Shown: piece by piece, positions 23,302 through 29,885 of the stretch
How the letters are laid out: each line of letters starts with the position of its first letter
Position numbering within the stretch: the stretch's first letter is position 1
From: an uncultured Selenomonadaceae bacterium
Lineage (GTDB): Bacteria > Bacillota > Negativicutes > Selenomonadales > Selenomonadaceae
Assembly: GCA_905233325.1 (NCBI GenBank)
Contig: CAJODU010000009.1
Location: forward strand, 1 to 29,885
DNA length: 29,885 nucleotides
Direction: 5' to 3'
Position numbers and translations under genes: made by a program
The notes under the pieces: model-generated
What the model was told of the DNA's origin: nothing
The model's input: the letters and a program-made list of their open reading frames with translations, nothing else
The model's database searches: none

Positions 23302-25041
23302 ATGAGTGGATTGTCTATTACCAAAAAATTGATAGGTGCCTTCGGTTTTATCTTCATATTCATCTCTGCCTTCGGTTTGTTTATTCTATTCTCGTTTAAC
23401 GGTTTAAACAGTGAGCGTTCCAATGTCCGTGACTGGCTGGACTCAAGCCTTGCGGTCTCAAAGATCACTCAAAATATTGACGATGTGCAAAGGCTTGTTC
23501 ATATGCGAGTTGCAAGGATAGGGACAGCTGACGAAATAGCTTTGAGGACAGATCAGCAACAAGCCGTGAATGATATTGACGCTGCCTTCAGCGATTATCA
23601 GAAAGCCATAACTAAAGGCATCTATGATGATGAAGCCGAAAAGCAAAGAGATCAGGAAATGCTCAACAATGAGTTGAAATCCTGGCTGGGTTATAAGGAA
23701 GAGCTTAATCGGATTAATCCCTTGATTACTTCCGGCGATCGTGACGGCAGCCTGGCTATTCTCAACAATGAGCTGGAGCAATCCTTCAAAAAATTGTCCA
23801 ACGGTATGAATATGGACGTTGCGGATTGTGCCAAGGGCTTGTCTGACGCGGTTGATTTGTCTGAGCAAACATTTGCAGATTTTGAGCAGCTTGTACATAT
23901 TATGGGATTGGTTATTGCCGGAATCCTTGTATTTGTGGTGGGGATTCTCTACTTCCTTGCCAAGGATATTAACCATTCCGTTAAGCAGATTGTTTTCGTC
24001 ACAGAGAAAGCGGCTCGCGGCAATTTGTCCCAAGATATAGTCACTGATGCAACTGATGAATTTGGGACTATTGCAGAGCAATTCAACATTGTTATCAAGC
24101 ATATGAGAACCGTTATCAGCAAAGTTCAAGGTGCGGCGCAGCAAGTTTCTGACAGTTCGGTAGCAATGAAGAGTAAGGTCAATGACACCGGTAAACTTTT
24201 GGAAAATGTTGCAATGGCTGTCACAAACGCCTCTGAAAACGCCGAAGAGCAAGCAACATCTCTCCGTGAAACTGAAGAGCGAGTCAAGCAAATGGAACAG
24301 AGTGTTGAGCAATCAATAGCCGCAATGAAGGCAGGGCTTGAAAGCGTTGAGCAGACATTTCAAAATGCCTCACACGGCACTGAAATGGCAGATATAACCG
24401 TTCGTCAAATGAATGAGATAGCTATGTCTGTTGAGGAATCAGCACGAATTGTTCAAGAGCTTGGTGAAAATTCCAAAGAGATAGGATCAATCGTTGAATT
24501 GATTTCAAGTATCGCGGAGCAGACCAACCTCCTCGCCCTCAACGCCGCCATTGAGGCAGCCCGCGCAGGTGAACACGGGAAGGGCTTTGCTGTCGTCGCT
24601 GATGAAGTCCGCAAACTTGCCGAGCAATCCCAGAGTGCGGTGCAGAGAATCGGCAATATAATAGGAACTATCCAAGAAACCACTGAAAAGGCTGTCGTTA
24701 CGATGAATACGGGTCACGAACTCGTGGAAGAGGGCAAAAATAATGTTGAATCCACCGGCAAATCTTTCCATGAGATTGTCACAATGATACAAAATGCCGA
24801 AGAAAACTCTCGAAAGGTTATGACGATAATCAACAGTCTGCGTGAACCTATTCGCAATATAGTTGCTCGCAGTCAAAAGCAGGTGAGTTCGTCAACGGAA
24901 ATTTCTCAAAAGATGATGGCTATATCTATGGACACGGCCGAGCAAGCAGCCAACGTGATTGAAATATCTGAGGACAGCAGCAAACTGACCGAACTTTCGC
25001 AGAATATGAAGGAAACCGTCAACGAATTTCAATTACGATAA
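23302..25041 (+). CDS. Methyl-accepting chemotaxis protein
   Basis: This 579-residue transmembrane chemoreceptor has a first membrane helix at about residues 11-33 (FGFIFIFISAFGLFILFSF). A periplasmic or extracellular helical region follows at about 35-195, of the four-helix-bundle MCP type. The second helix is at about 198-220 (VIAGILVFVVGILYFLA). A HAMP domain follows at about 221-275, then a long cytoplasmic coiled coil. The signalling hairpin tip is SIAEQTNLLALNAAIEAARA, then GFAVVADEVRKLAEQSQ. There is no C-terminal NWETF-type CheR tether. The ATG at 23302 has GAGGAGA 7 bases upstream; an ATG at 23284 is upstream of that site. The ligand is unknown and no che or flagellar gene is in this window, though the protein implies a chemotaxis system elsewhere. 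Confidence 0.93.
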   Translation: MSGLSITKKLIGAFGFIFIFISAFGLFILFSFNGLNSERSNVRDWLDSSLAVSKITQNIDDVQRLVHMRVARIGTADEIALRTDQQQAVNDIDAAFSDYQKAITKGIYDDEAEKQRDQEMLNNELKSWLGYKEELNRINPLITSGDRDGSLAILNNELEQSFKKLSNGMNMDVADCAKGLSDAVDLSEQTFADFEQLVHIMGLVIAGILVFVVGILYFLAKDINHSVKQIVFVTEKAARGNLSQDIVTDATDEFGTIAEQFNIVIKHMRTVISKVQGAAQQVSDSSVAMKSKVNDTGKLLENVAMAVTNASENAEEQATSLRETEERVKQMEQSVEQSIAAMKAGLESVEQTFQNASHGTEMADITVRQMNEIAMSVEESARIVQELGENSKEIGSIVELISSIAEQTNLLALNAAIEAARAGEHGKGFAVVADEVRKLAEQSQSAVQRIGNIIGTIQETTEKAVVTMNTGHELVEEGKNNVESTGKSFHEIVTMIQNAEENSRKVMTIINSLREPIRNIVARSQKQVSSSTEISQKMMAISMDTAEQAANVIEISEDSSKLTELSQNMKETVNEFQLR

Positions 25042-25132
25042 TATAATATAAAAAAAGTGAAAAATTTGCAATCACTTCTAAAAAATTGTTGCATATAATC
25101 GCACATTAGTTTTCTTGGAGGCTTTAGTTATA

Positions 25133-26842
25133 ATGAATTTAGACGGTTTTTCTATGCGTCCGTTGACGATTGAACTTGCAAATGCTCTTGTTGGCGGACG
25201 TATTGACAAAATCACTCAGCAGAGCAAGACGTCAATCTGTTTTCAGATTAGGCAGCCCGGTGAGAATTTTTTGTTGCAAATATCAATCAATCCTCAAAAT
25301 CCCTCAATGCAGCTGATAAAAAATCCATTGGAGAATCTGCCGGAGCCGCCGACCTTCTGCATGGTACTCAGGAAGTATCTTGAGGCGGGCAGGATCGCGG
25401 ACATCAGGCAGCACGAAGTGGATAGAGTGATTTTTATTGACGTCGACACACTCGGCAGCGGTAAGATTGAGACTTTGACGCTTGTCGTTGAGCTTGTCGG
25501 CAAATACAGCAATATGATATTGGTCAACAACGGCTTGATTGTCGACGCTCTCAAGAAAATCGGCACCAACAGCAGCCGCGTCCGTACTGTCCTGCCTAAT
25601 CAAGAATATCAACTACCCCCTGCCCAAGACAAAATGGATCCCTTCACCACGCCCGTTGAAGAACTTGTCAAACGTATCAAGACCTGCGACACCACAAGAA
25701 TTGATAAGGCGGTGATGAATACTTGTCAAGGTTTCGGCCCCACGACTGCCAAGGAAGTCGCTTGCAGGGTTGGTGGTGATGTTGATTCTTTGAGTAAGGT
25801 TTTGACTGATATTGTTGAGGCTTGTAAATCTCCCTCACCCTGCATTGTCTTCGACAGCAACAAAAAAATCCTTGCCATATCAGCGTTTACCCTACGCCAC
25901 CTTGCCGGTGAAGTCTGTGCTGAATATTCCACCTTGTCTGAAATGTTGGAGGCCGCGAATAGTATGGCGGGTTCCTATGTTCCGCCCGACAAGGAGATAT
26001 TGAGCAGACTGGTGAGGAATGAGCTGCGCCGTGCGACGAATAAAATCACTGTCCTTGAAAGGGAACTCAGCGAGGCTGACAATGCTGATGATTGGAGAAT
26101 CCGCGCCGACAATCTCCTGACCTATCAATATAACCTCAAAGACCACGCCGGTGATGAGGTCGAAGTTGTCAATATCTACAGCGAGAGCGGCGAGATGATA
26201 ACCATTCCGCTTGACAGGCGGATCACTATCGCCGCCAACGTCCAAGCCTTCTACAAAAAGTATGACAAACTCAAGCGCGGTGCCGAGTACATCAACAATC
26301 AAATTAAACTTTGCCGTGAGGAGATTGCCTACCTTGAGACGGTTGAGCACTCATTGACTGCCTCGACAACTCTTGCTGAGATTGATGAGATCAAGGCGGA
26401 ACTCATTGCCGGACGCTACCTCAAAGAAATCAAAAAAAAGACCGCCGGCAGCAAGAAGGCTAAGCCTTTCATCTTCCACGCGGCTGACGGCACTGAAATA
26501 ATCGTCGGCAAGAATAATTATCAAAATGATAAAATCCGTCAAAGTGCCGATCCCAATGATATTTGGCTCCACACTAAGGATATACCCGGCTCTCACGTTA
26601 TTTTGAAGACCGGCGGCATTGAACCGAGCGAAGATACCCTCATCACCGCGGCTAAAATTGCTGCCTACTTTTCACAATTCAAGGATTCTTCCAATGTGCC
26701 TGTTGATTATACCGCTTGCAAATTTGTAAAAAAGCCCTCCGGCTCTAAGCCCGGTTTTGTGATATTCTTCAATCAGCACACTCTCTACGTCACGCCTGAC
26801 AAAGAATTAATGGAAAATTTTACAATTGAAGATAAATTTTAA
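25133..26842 (+). CDS. rqcH: Ribosome quality-control protein RqcH (NFACT / Rqc2 family)
   Basis: This 569-residue NFACT protein binds stalled 50S subunits and recruits tRNA-Ala to add C-terminal alanine tails that mark the stalled chain for degradation. The NFACT-N domain starts MNLDGFSMRPLTIELANALV. Residues Asp97-Arg98 (in RQHEVDRVIFID) fall at exactly the numbers of the DR pair needed for tail synthesis in Bacillus RqcH. A helix-hairpin-helix part (CQGFGPTTAKEVAC) and a central coiled coil follow. The NFACT-R domain contains DIWLHTKDIPGSHVILK. Older annotations call it fibronectin-binding protein. The ATG at 25133 is preceded by GGAGG with 11 bases of spacing; TATAAT at 25094-25099 may be its -10 box. 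Confidence 0.93.
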   Translation: MNLDGFSMRPLTIELANALVGGRIDKITQQSKTSICFQIRQPGENFLLQISINPQNPSMQLIKNPLENLPEPPTFCMVLRKYLEAGRIADIRQHEVDRVIFIDVDTLGSGKIETLTLVVELVGKYSNMILVNNGLIVDALKKIGTNSSRVRTVLPNQEYQLPPAQDKMDPFTTPVEELVKRIKTCDTTRIDKAVMNTCQGFGPTTAKEVACRVGGDVDSLSKVLTDIVEACKSPSPCIVFDSNKKILAISAFTLRHLAGEVCAEYSTLSEMLEAANSMAGSYVPPDKEILSRLVRNELRRATNKITVLERELSEADNADDWRIRADNLLTYQYNLKDHAGDEVEVVNIYSESGEMITIPLDRRITIAANVQAFYKKYDKLKRGAEYINNQIKLCREEIAYLETVEHSLTASTTLAEIDEIKAELIAGRYLKEIKKKTAGSKKAKPFIFHAADGTEIIVGKNNYQNDKIRQSADPNDIWLHTKDIPGSHVILKTGGIEPSEDTLITAAKIAAYFSQFKDSSNVPVDYTACKFVKKPSGSKPGFVIFFNQHTLYVTPDKELMENFTIEDKF

Positions 26843-26959
26843 ACAATTTGCCGATGGCCGTAGATTAAGCATTATCAAAAAAATTATACCTCTCTTAGTT
26901 AAAATTTTTTCTTTTTCAGTACAATTTCAAATTTTTTTCATTACTTTTTCAGGAAAGTA

Positions 26960-26968
26960 TGAGATAAT
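26960..26968 (+). promoter_or_regulatory. Extended -10 promoter before the 3D-domain gene
   Basis: TG-A-GATAAT forms an extended -10 element (TG at 26960-26961, GATAAT at 26963-26968). The -35 region is weak (TTACTT at about 26941-26946, 16-base spacer). Transcription would start near 26975, immediately at a 9-base-pair hairpin. Confidence 0.4.
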
Positions 26969-26972
26969 ATAC

Positions 26973-27088
26973 CTGTCAGTGATAAACAACGTCTTCGAGA
27001 GACACTGACAGCAATTATTTTAACTTTTTGAGAGGGGGAAGGCGGAGCTTAAAATCGGCACACTTATTTAGCTCCTGCCGTTTACGCA
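26973..27088 (+). promoter_or_regulatory. Structured 5' leader of the 3D-domain gene (candidate regulatory RNA)
   Basis: Two inverted repeats are visible. CTGTCAGTG (26973-26981) pairs perfectly with CACTGACAG (27003-27011). A second pair, GGCGGAGCT with AGCTCCTGCC, lies just before the start codon with one bulge. A purine run (GAGAGGGGGAAGGCGGAG) precedes the second stem but lies too far from the ATG to be its ribosome binding site unless the stem forms. No known riboswitch consensus was recognised. The remaining gap from 26843 to 26972 is AT-rich and holds only the promoter-like element. Confidence 0.4.
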
Positions 27089-27844
27089 ATGATGAATTTG
27101 AAAAGGATTTTTAACTTAAGAGAAAACTTAAAAAGTAGGGTAATCAAAAATAAATTTATTCATAAACATAAAAAAAATGCTTTGTTTGTAGGTCTTGCAG
27201 CTTTTGCAATGATTAACACCGGTTTTACGAGTCAACCTTCCGGCGAAGTTCCTCAACCTGCAAAGACAGAGCAAGCGAAGGAGATTGTTCCTTCTGATGA
27301 AATGAAATTACTTATCGCCGAGGAAAGCAAAAATCTTCCTTCCGGCGTTACTATATCAGAGTTCGGTTCCATAGCCTTGGCAGAAAATGACAATCAAAAG
27401 CAGCTTTTGTCTGAAGTTGTCAATCATACCCTTGCAAATGTCGGTGATGTCGATGATATGAGGGGCATTGCAGAGGGGGAGGCAGTTGAGGAACCTGAGT
27501 TTATTGAAGAGGCTGTAGAAGTCAATACTGTTTCCGGCTATTCCGGCGGCAGCGATTCACAATACGCCTCTGTTATGGCAATGGAGGCGACGGCCTATCT
27601 TCCCAGTGATGGCAATGGTGCGGGTATAACTGCAATGGGTATTCCTGCAACCTATGGCGTGGCAGCCGTCGATCCGAGCGTCATTCCTCTTGGCAGCCGC
27701 ATTTATGTTCCCGGCTACGGTGAGGCAATCGCGGCTGATACCGGCGGCGCGATCTACGGTTATAAAATTGATCTCTGTATGGAAAGTTATGAGCAGGCTA
27801 TGAATTTCGGCCGCAGGACTGTTACCGTCTATGTTTTGAAATAA
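27089..27844 (+). CDS. 3D-domain cell-wall protein (MltA/RpfB-like lytic transglycosylase domain)
   Basis: This 251-residue protein has a long basic N-terminus and then a hydrophobic segment at about 32-47 (ALFVGLAAFAMINTGF), likely a signal peptide or anchor, so it acts outside the cytoplasm. Residues 50-150 are acidic and low in complexity. The C-terminal 85 residues are a 3D domain named for three conserved aspartates: MEATAYLPSDGNGAGITAMG, VAAVDPSVIPLGSRIYVPGY, AIAADTGGAIYGYKIDLCM, and the closing GRRTVTVYVL. Such domains cleave or bind peptidoglycan in RpfB and MltA relatives. No ribosome binding site stands before the ATGs at 27089 and 27092, and a structured leader precedes them; TTG at 27098 is another candidate start. 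Confidence 0.85.
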   Translation: MMNLKRIFNLRENLKSRVIKNKFIHKHKKNALFVGLAAFAMINTGFTSQPSGEVPQPAKTEQAKEIVPSDEMKLLIAEESKNLPSGVTISEFGSIALAENDNQKQLLSEVVNHTLANVGDVDDMRGIAEGEAVEEPEFIEEAVEVNTVSGYSGGSDSQYASVMAMEATAYLPSDGNGAGITAMGIPATYGVAAVDPSVIPLGSRIYVPGYGEAIAADTGGAIYGYKIDLCMESYEQAMNFGRRTVTVYVLK

Positions 27845-27863
27845 TTGACAGTGATATATAGGC

Positions 27864-27898
27864 AGACACCTCTTGTTGTGAGGGGTGTCTTTAATTTT
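27864..27898 (+). terminator. Rho-independent terminator after the 3D-domain gene
   Basis: AGACACCTC pairs with the GGGGTGTCT arm (nine base pairs with one wobble) around a short loop and is followed by TTAATTTT. It lies 20 bases after the stop codon. Confidence 0.75.
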
Positions 27899-27969
27899 AT
27901 GTTTGCACTTTGAGGAATTTTGGATTAAAATATACACTGTCGAATTACTTGAGTTTTGGAGCAAAATTT

Positions 27970-28962
27970 ATGTTTTATTTAATCGCCATAGTTTTGGTGA
28001 TAGTTGCAGCATTTTTCATTTACAGTGCCGCCTCAGCTTTTATCGAATTGCGAAAGGGTATCAAAAAAAAAGTTCAGGCAAAGCCCTATATGGTAGGCTT
28101 ATTTCTGTTCATCTCTTTGATACTCTTGGGATTGGCGTATATTTCAATACTCTATCAATCAACTTGGGATCAAAATTGGAATGATTATTGGTCAACGGCT
28201 AAGCCGCTTTTAAGCGATGAAACCAAAATTCAAATTTACGATGTAGTGAACGTCGTGCAACCTGCCGCGATGTATGGGGCATTTATAGTCGCGGCATTGT
28301 TCACTGTATCGTTGATGACGTTCCGCCGACTCTCCGCTCACTTGTTCGTCGGCTCAATGGCCTTGGCGGTGATTGCCTTCATTTGCTTTATAGCGATTCA
28401 ATACACCGAACCGAGCAAACTGTCCACGGCGGAAGTCCGAGCGGAGCAGTCAATAAATCAGACTGAAGAGGCGGAAAGAGCGACAAGTAGAGATTCATTC
28501 TCAAATATGGATACTATGGCGGTAAATCAATATTTCCAGAATGAAGATACTGATGTGTTGACTTTGAGCCGTTTCGTTAAAGAGCATTTCAGAATACCGC
28601 GTGACTTTTCCCAGGCGAATATAGACCAGCTAAAGCAGTACAACAGGGGGCTTACGGAAATCAAGCAAAGGCTGGCAAGAGTAACTGTGCCGAGAGGAGC
28701 GGAAGAGGCGGACAAACTCACCAAGGAATGGCTGCGGCAGGAAATTAAAATCGTCAATGACAGTCTTGCCGAGAAACGCGAAACAGGAATTTTTAAATTT
28801 ATGGTGAAATTTAATAATATGATGTCTGATATGATTTTCGACATAAATAAGGAGCATCACAACGCGACGGACAAGTTGAGGATACTTCGTTCAAGGTTTG
28901 TCGATATACAAAAATCAGAGGAAGAGTTGAATTTGAAGGAATATTTCAGTTTTATCAAATGA
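27970..28962 (+). CDS. Unknown four-helix membrane protein with cytoplasmic helical domain
   Basis: I do not recognise this 330-residue protein. Four membrane segments are visible at about residues 1-26 (FYLIAIVLVIVAAFFIYSAA), 40-62, 97-118 and 125-146. A polar C-terminal half of about 180 residues follows, rich in Glu, Gln, Lys and Arg and probably helical (LKQYNRGLTEIKQRLARV, DKLRILRSRFVDIQ). A basic linker (IELRKGIKKKVQAKP) between helices 1 and 2 suggests a cytoplasmic loop. The ATG at 27970 has TTGGAG with 8 bases of spacing; the upstream ATG at 27910 lacks a site. It stands 15 bases before another gene of unknown function on the same strand, so the two probably form an operon. Confidence 0.7.
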   Translation: MFYLIAIVLVIVAAFFIYSAASAFIELRKGIKKKVQAKPYMVGLFLFISLILLGLAYISILYQSTWDQNWNDYWSTAKPLLSDETKIQIYDVVNVVQPAAMYGAFIVAALFTVSLMTFRRLSAHLFVGSMALAVIAFICFIAIQYTEPSKLSTAEVRAEQSINQTEEAERATSRDSFSNMDTMAVNQYFQNEDTDVLTLSRFVKEHFRIPRDFSQANIDQLKQYNRGLTEIKQRLARVTVPRGAEEADKLTKEWLRQEIKIVNDSLAEKRETGIFKFMVKFNNMMSDMIFDINKEHHNATDKLRILRSRFVDIQKSEEELNLKEYFSFIK

Positions 28963-28977
28963 TGTGAGGTATGGCGA

Positions 28978-29885
28978 GTGATTAAATGGATATTCCTCGG
29001 CGATGATTCAAGGTGGCTCTTTGTGTGCTGGCTGCTGAAAATATCAATGGAAGAATTGCCGGGGCGGGGGAACAAAACCCTATTGGTAAAGCACGACACC
29101 GTCAAATACAACCTGCAGGAGGAGGAGTCGGTGTTGATAGTCACGACTTACAATATGCTGCCGGAAATGGAGGTATTCATTCCGACGTATGGAGAGGATC
29201 TGCATTTTGATTTAAAGCGATTCGACAAATGCGCACTGTTTGAAACCCACCCCCTGGGCAGGGAATCGACAGAAAATCTGGCAAGCCTCTTGGAATTTGG
29301 CAGGAATGAACCGATGACGCTGTTTGTGCTTATGGATCTGCTTGACGATATTGATTATGAACCCATTGTTGACGCCGCGACCAGAATGGCTACCCTGAGG
29401 AAGAAGGGGCGCGATGTCGTTGCGGCAAGAAGTGAGACGGACGTTTTGGAAATTTTGCACTGGCACAGGCCTCTGGTTACTGATTTGAGGCGTCGCATTG
29501 AGCACGAACTGAAGGAGATCCTCAATCAAGTGAATTTGTGCGACAAATACTATTCAGAATATATCGAGACTTGGAAAGTCAGCGGTTGCCTTAATCCTTC
29601 GGCTAAAGCTGAGATAACGGCTTTTGAGAATGTCAAAGGACGCCCGCATATCTGGAAATGCTATAACGAGGCGGCTCAGAAAATCCTCTTCCCCAAGACC
29701 AAAAATATCAAGGGCGGAATATATGGGGCTATTGACCTTTATCGAAAAATTTTATACAATCCCAATGAGCAGGGGAAGAATCTTGCGGCCTTCATTTGGA
29801 ATGTTGAGGTTGATTTGGAGCAGTTGAAGGGGAAGTTGTATGCTCGATACGCTCAATATATGGTGACGCCGAAAAAGTATCACAA
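28978..29885 (+). CDS. Unknown protein, 3' end outside window
   Basis: An open frame from a GTG at 28978 (GAGGT about 8 bases upstream) runs without a stop to the window end, giving at least 302 residues. It begins VIKWIFLGDDSRWLFVCWLL and contains LLVKHDTVKYNLQEEESVLI, MLPEMEVFIPTYGEDLHFDL and HIWKCYNEAAQKILFPKTK. No membrane segment beyond a weak N-terminal one, no signal peptide and no catalytic motif are recognised; the middle is charged and probably helical. It starts 15 bases after the four-helix membrane protein and is likely co-transcribed with it. Codon pattern and base composition match the neighbouring genes, which supports real coding. Confidence 0.65.
   Translation, partial: MIKWIFLGDDSRWLFVCWLLKISMEELPGRGNKTLLVKHDTVKYNLQEEESVLIVTTYNMLPEMEVFIPTYGEDLHFDLKRFDKCALFETHPLGRESTENLASLLEFGRNEPMTLFVLMDLLDDIDYEPIVDAATRMATLRKKGRDVVAARSETDVLEILHWHRPLVTDLRRRIEHELKEILNQVNLCDKYYSEYIETWKVSGCLNPSAKAEITAFENVKGRPHIWKCYNEAAQKILFPKTKNIKGGIYGAIDLYRKILYNPNEQGKNLAAFIWNVEVDLEQLKGKLYARYAQYMVTPKKYH

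Noticed and set aside
23458..24312. 284-residue open frame antisense to the chemoreceptor
   Set aside because: It is the complement of a clear chemoreceptor gene and contains no known motif or start signal.
25052..25076. Hairpin AAGTGA/TCACTT after the chemoreceptor as its terminator
   Set aside because: The T-run is on the minus-strand side only, while no minus-strand gene precedes it; on the plus strand A-rich sequence follows.
26973..27011. Perfect inverted repeat as a terminator for rqcH
   Set aside because: It is followed by CAATTATTTTAAC with no compact T-run and sits right after an extended -10 element, which fits a leader hairpin better.
1..29885. Prophage, insertion sequence or integrase signature
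   Set aside because: I saw no transposase, integrase, phage structural gene or long terminal inverted repeat; the restriction-modification island has no visible mobility gene.

Overview
The window looks like a chromosomal segment of a Bacillota bacterium with moderate to low GC. A Negativicutes-like lineage is my best guess. The grounds are the radical SAM/DUF2344 fusion, an atpI-BEFHAGDC operon, U32, M18 and AmmeMemoRadiSam genes, an RqcH protein and a 3D-domain cell-wall protein, with strong GAGGTG-type ribosome binding sites and unusually many TTG starts. This assignment is an inference: there is no rRNA or other decisive marker here.

Layout. Positions 1-5.9 kb hold the 3' part of a B12-type radical SAM/DUF2344 gene, cbiE (cobalamin ring methylation), a lone metal ABC permease, an EamA exporter and pheA. 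Positions 5.9-13.7 kb hold the complete F1Fo ATP synthase operon on the minus strand, ended by a strong hairpin terminator. Two things are odd in it: a four-helix-bundle (S23/IVP-type) gene lies between atpG and atpD and overlaps the atpD start, and the gamma subunit carries an insertion of roughly 75-80 residues. Positions 13.7-15.4 kb hold an AT-rich type II restriction-modification island: C controller, HNH endonuclease and a convergent methyltransferase. It sits exactly between the atp operon and the cell-division genes ftsL and rsmH. Direct-repeat C-boxes lie between the C gene and a likely atp promoter.

Positions 17.0-23.2 kb hold a U32 protein, a C-terminal remnant of a metallo-beta-lactamase-fold gene, an AMMECR1/extradiol-dioxygenase fusion whose first codons appear frameshifted, an M18 aminopeptidase and tgt. 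Positions 23.3-29.9 kb, all on the plus strand, hold a chemoreceptor, rqcH, a 3D-domain protein behind a structured leader without a clear ribosome binding site, and a two-gene unit of unknown function (a four-helix membrane protein and a soluble protein that runs off the window).

Most genes are housekeeping. The accessory material is the restriction-modification island, the four-helix-bundle gene with its tandem-repeat tail, and short heptamer-repeat patches. I see no tRNA, rRNA, CRISPR array, transposase or prophage gene. No gap between genes exceeds 300 bases. I found no complete new defence or metabolic system. The most unusual features are the modified ATP synthase operon and its control region shared with a restriction-modification system.
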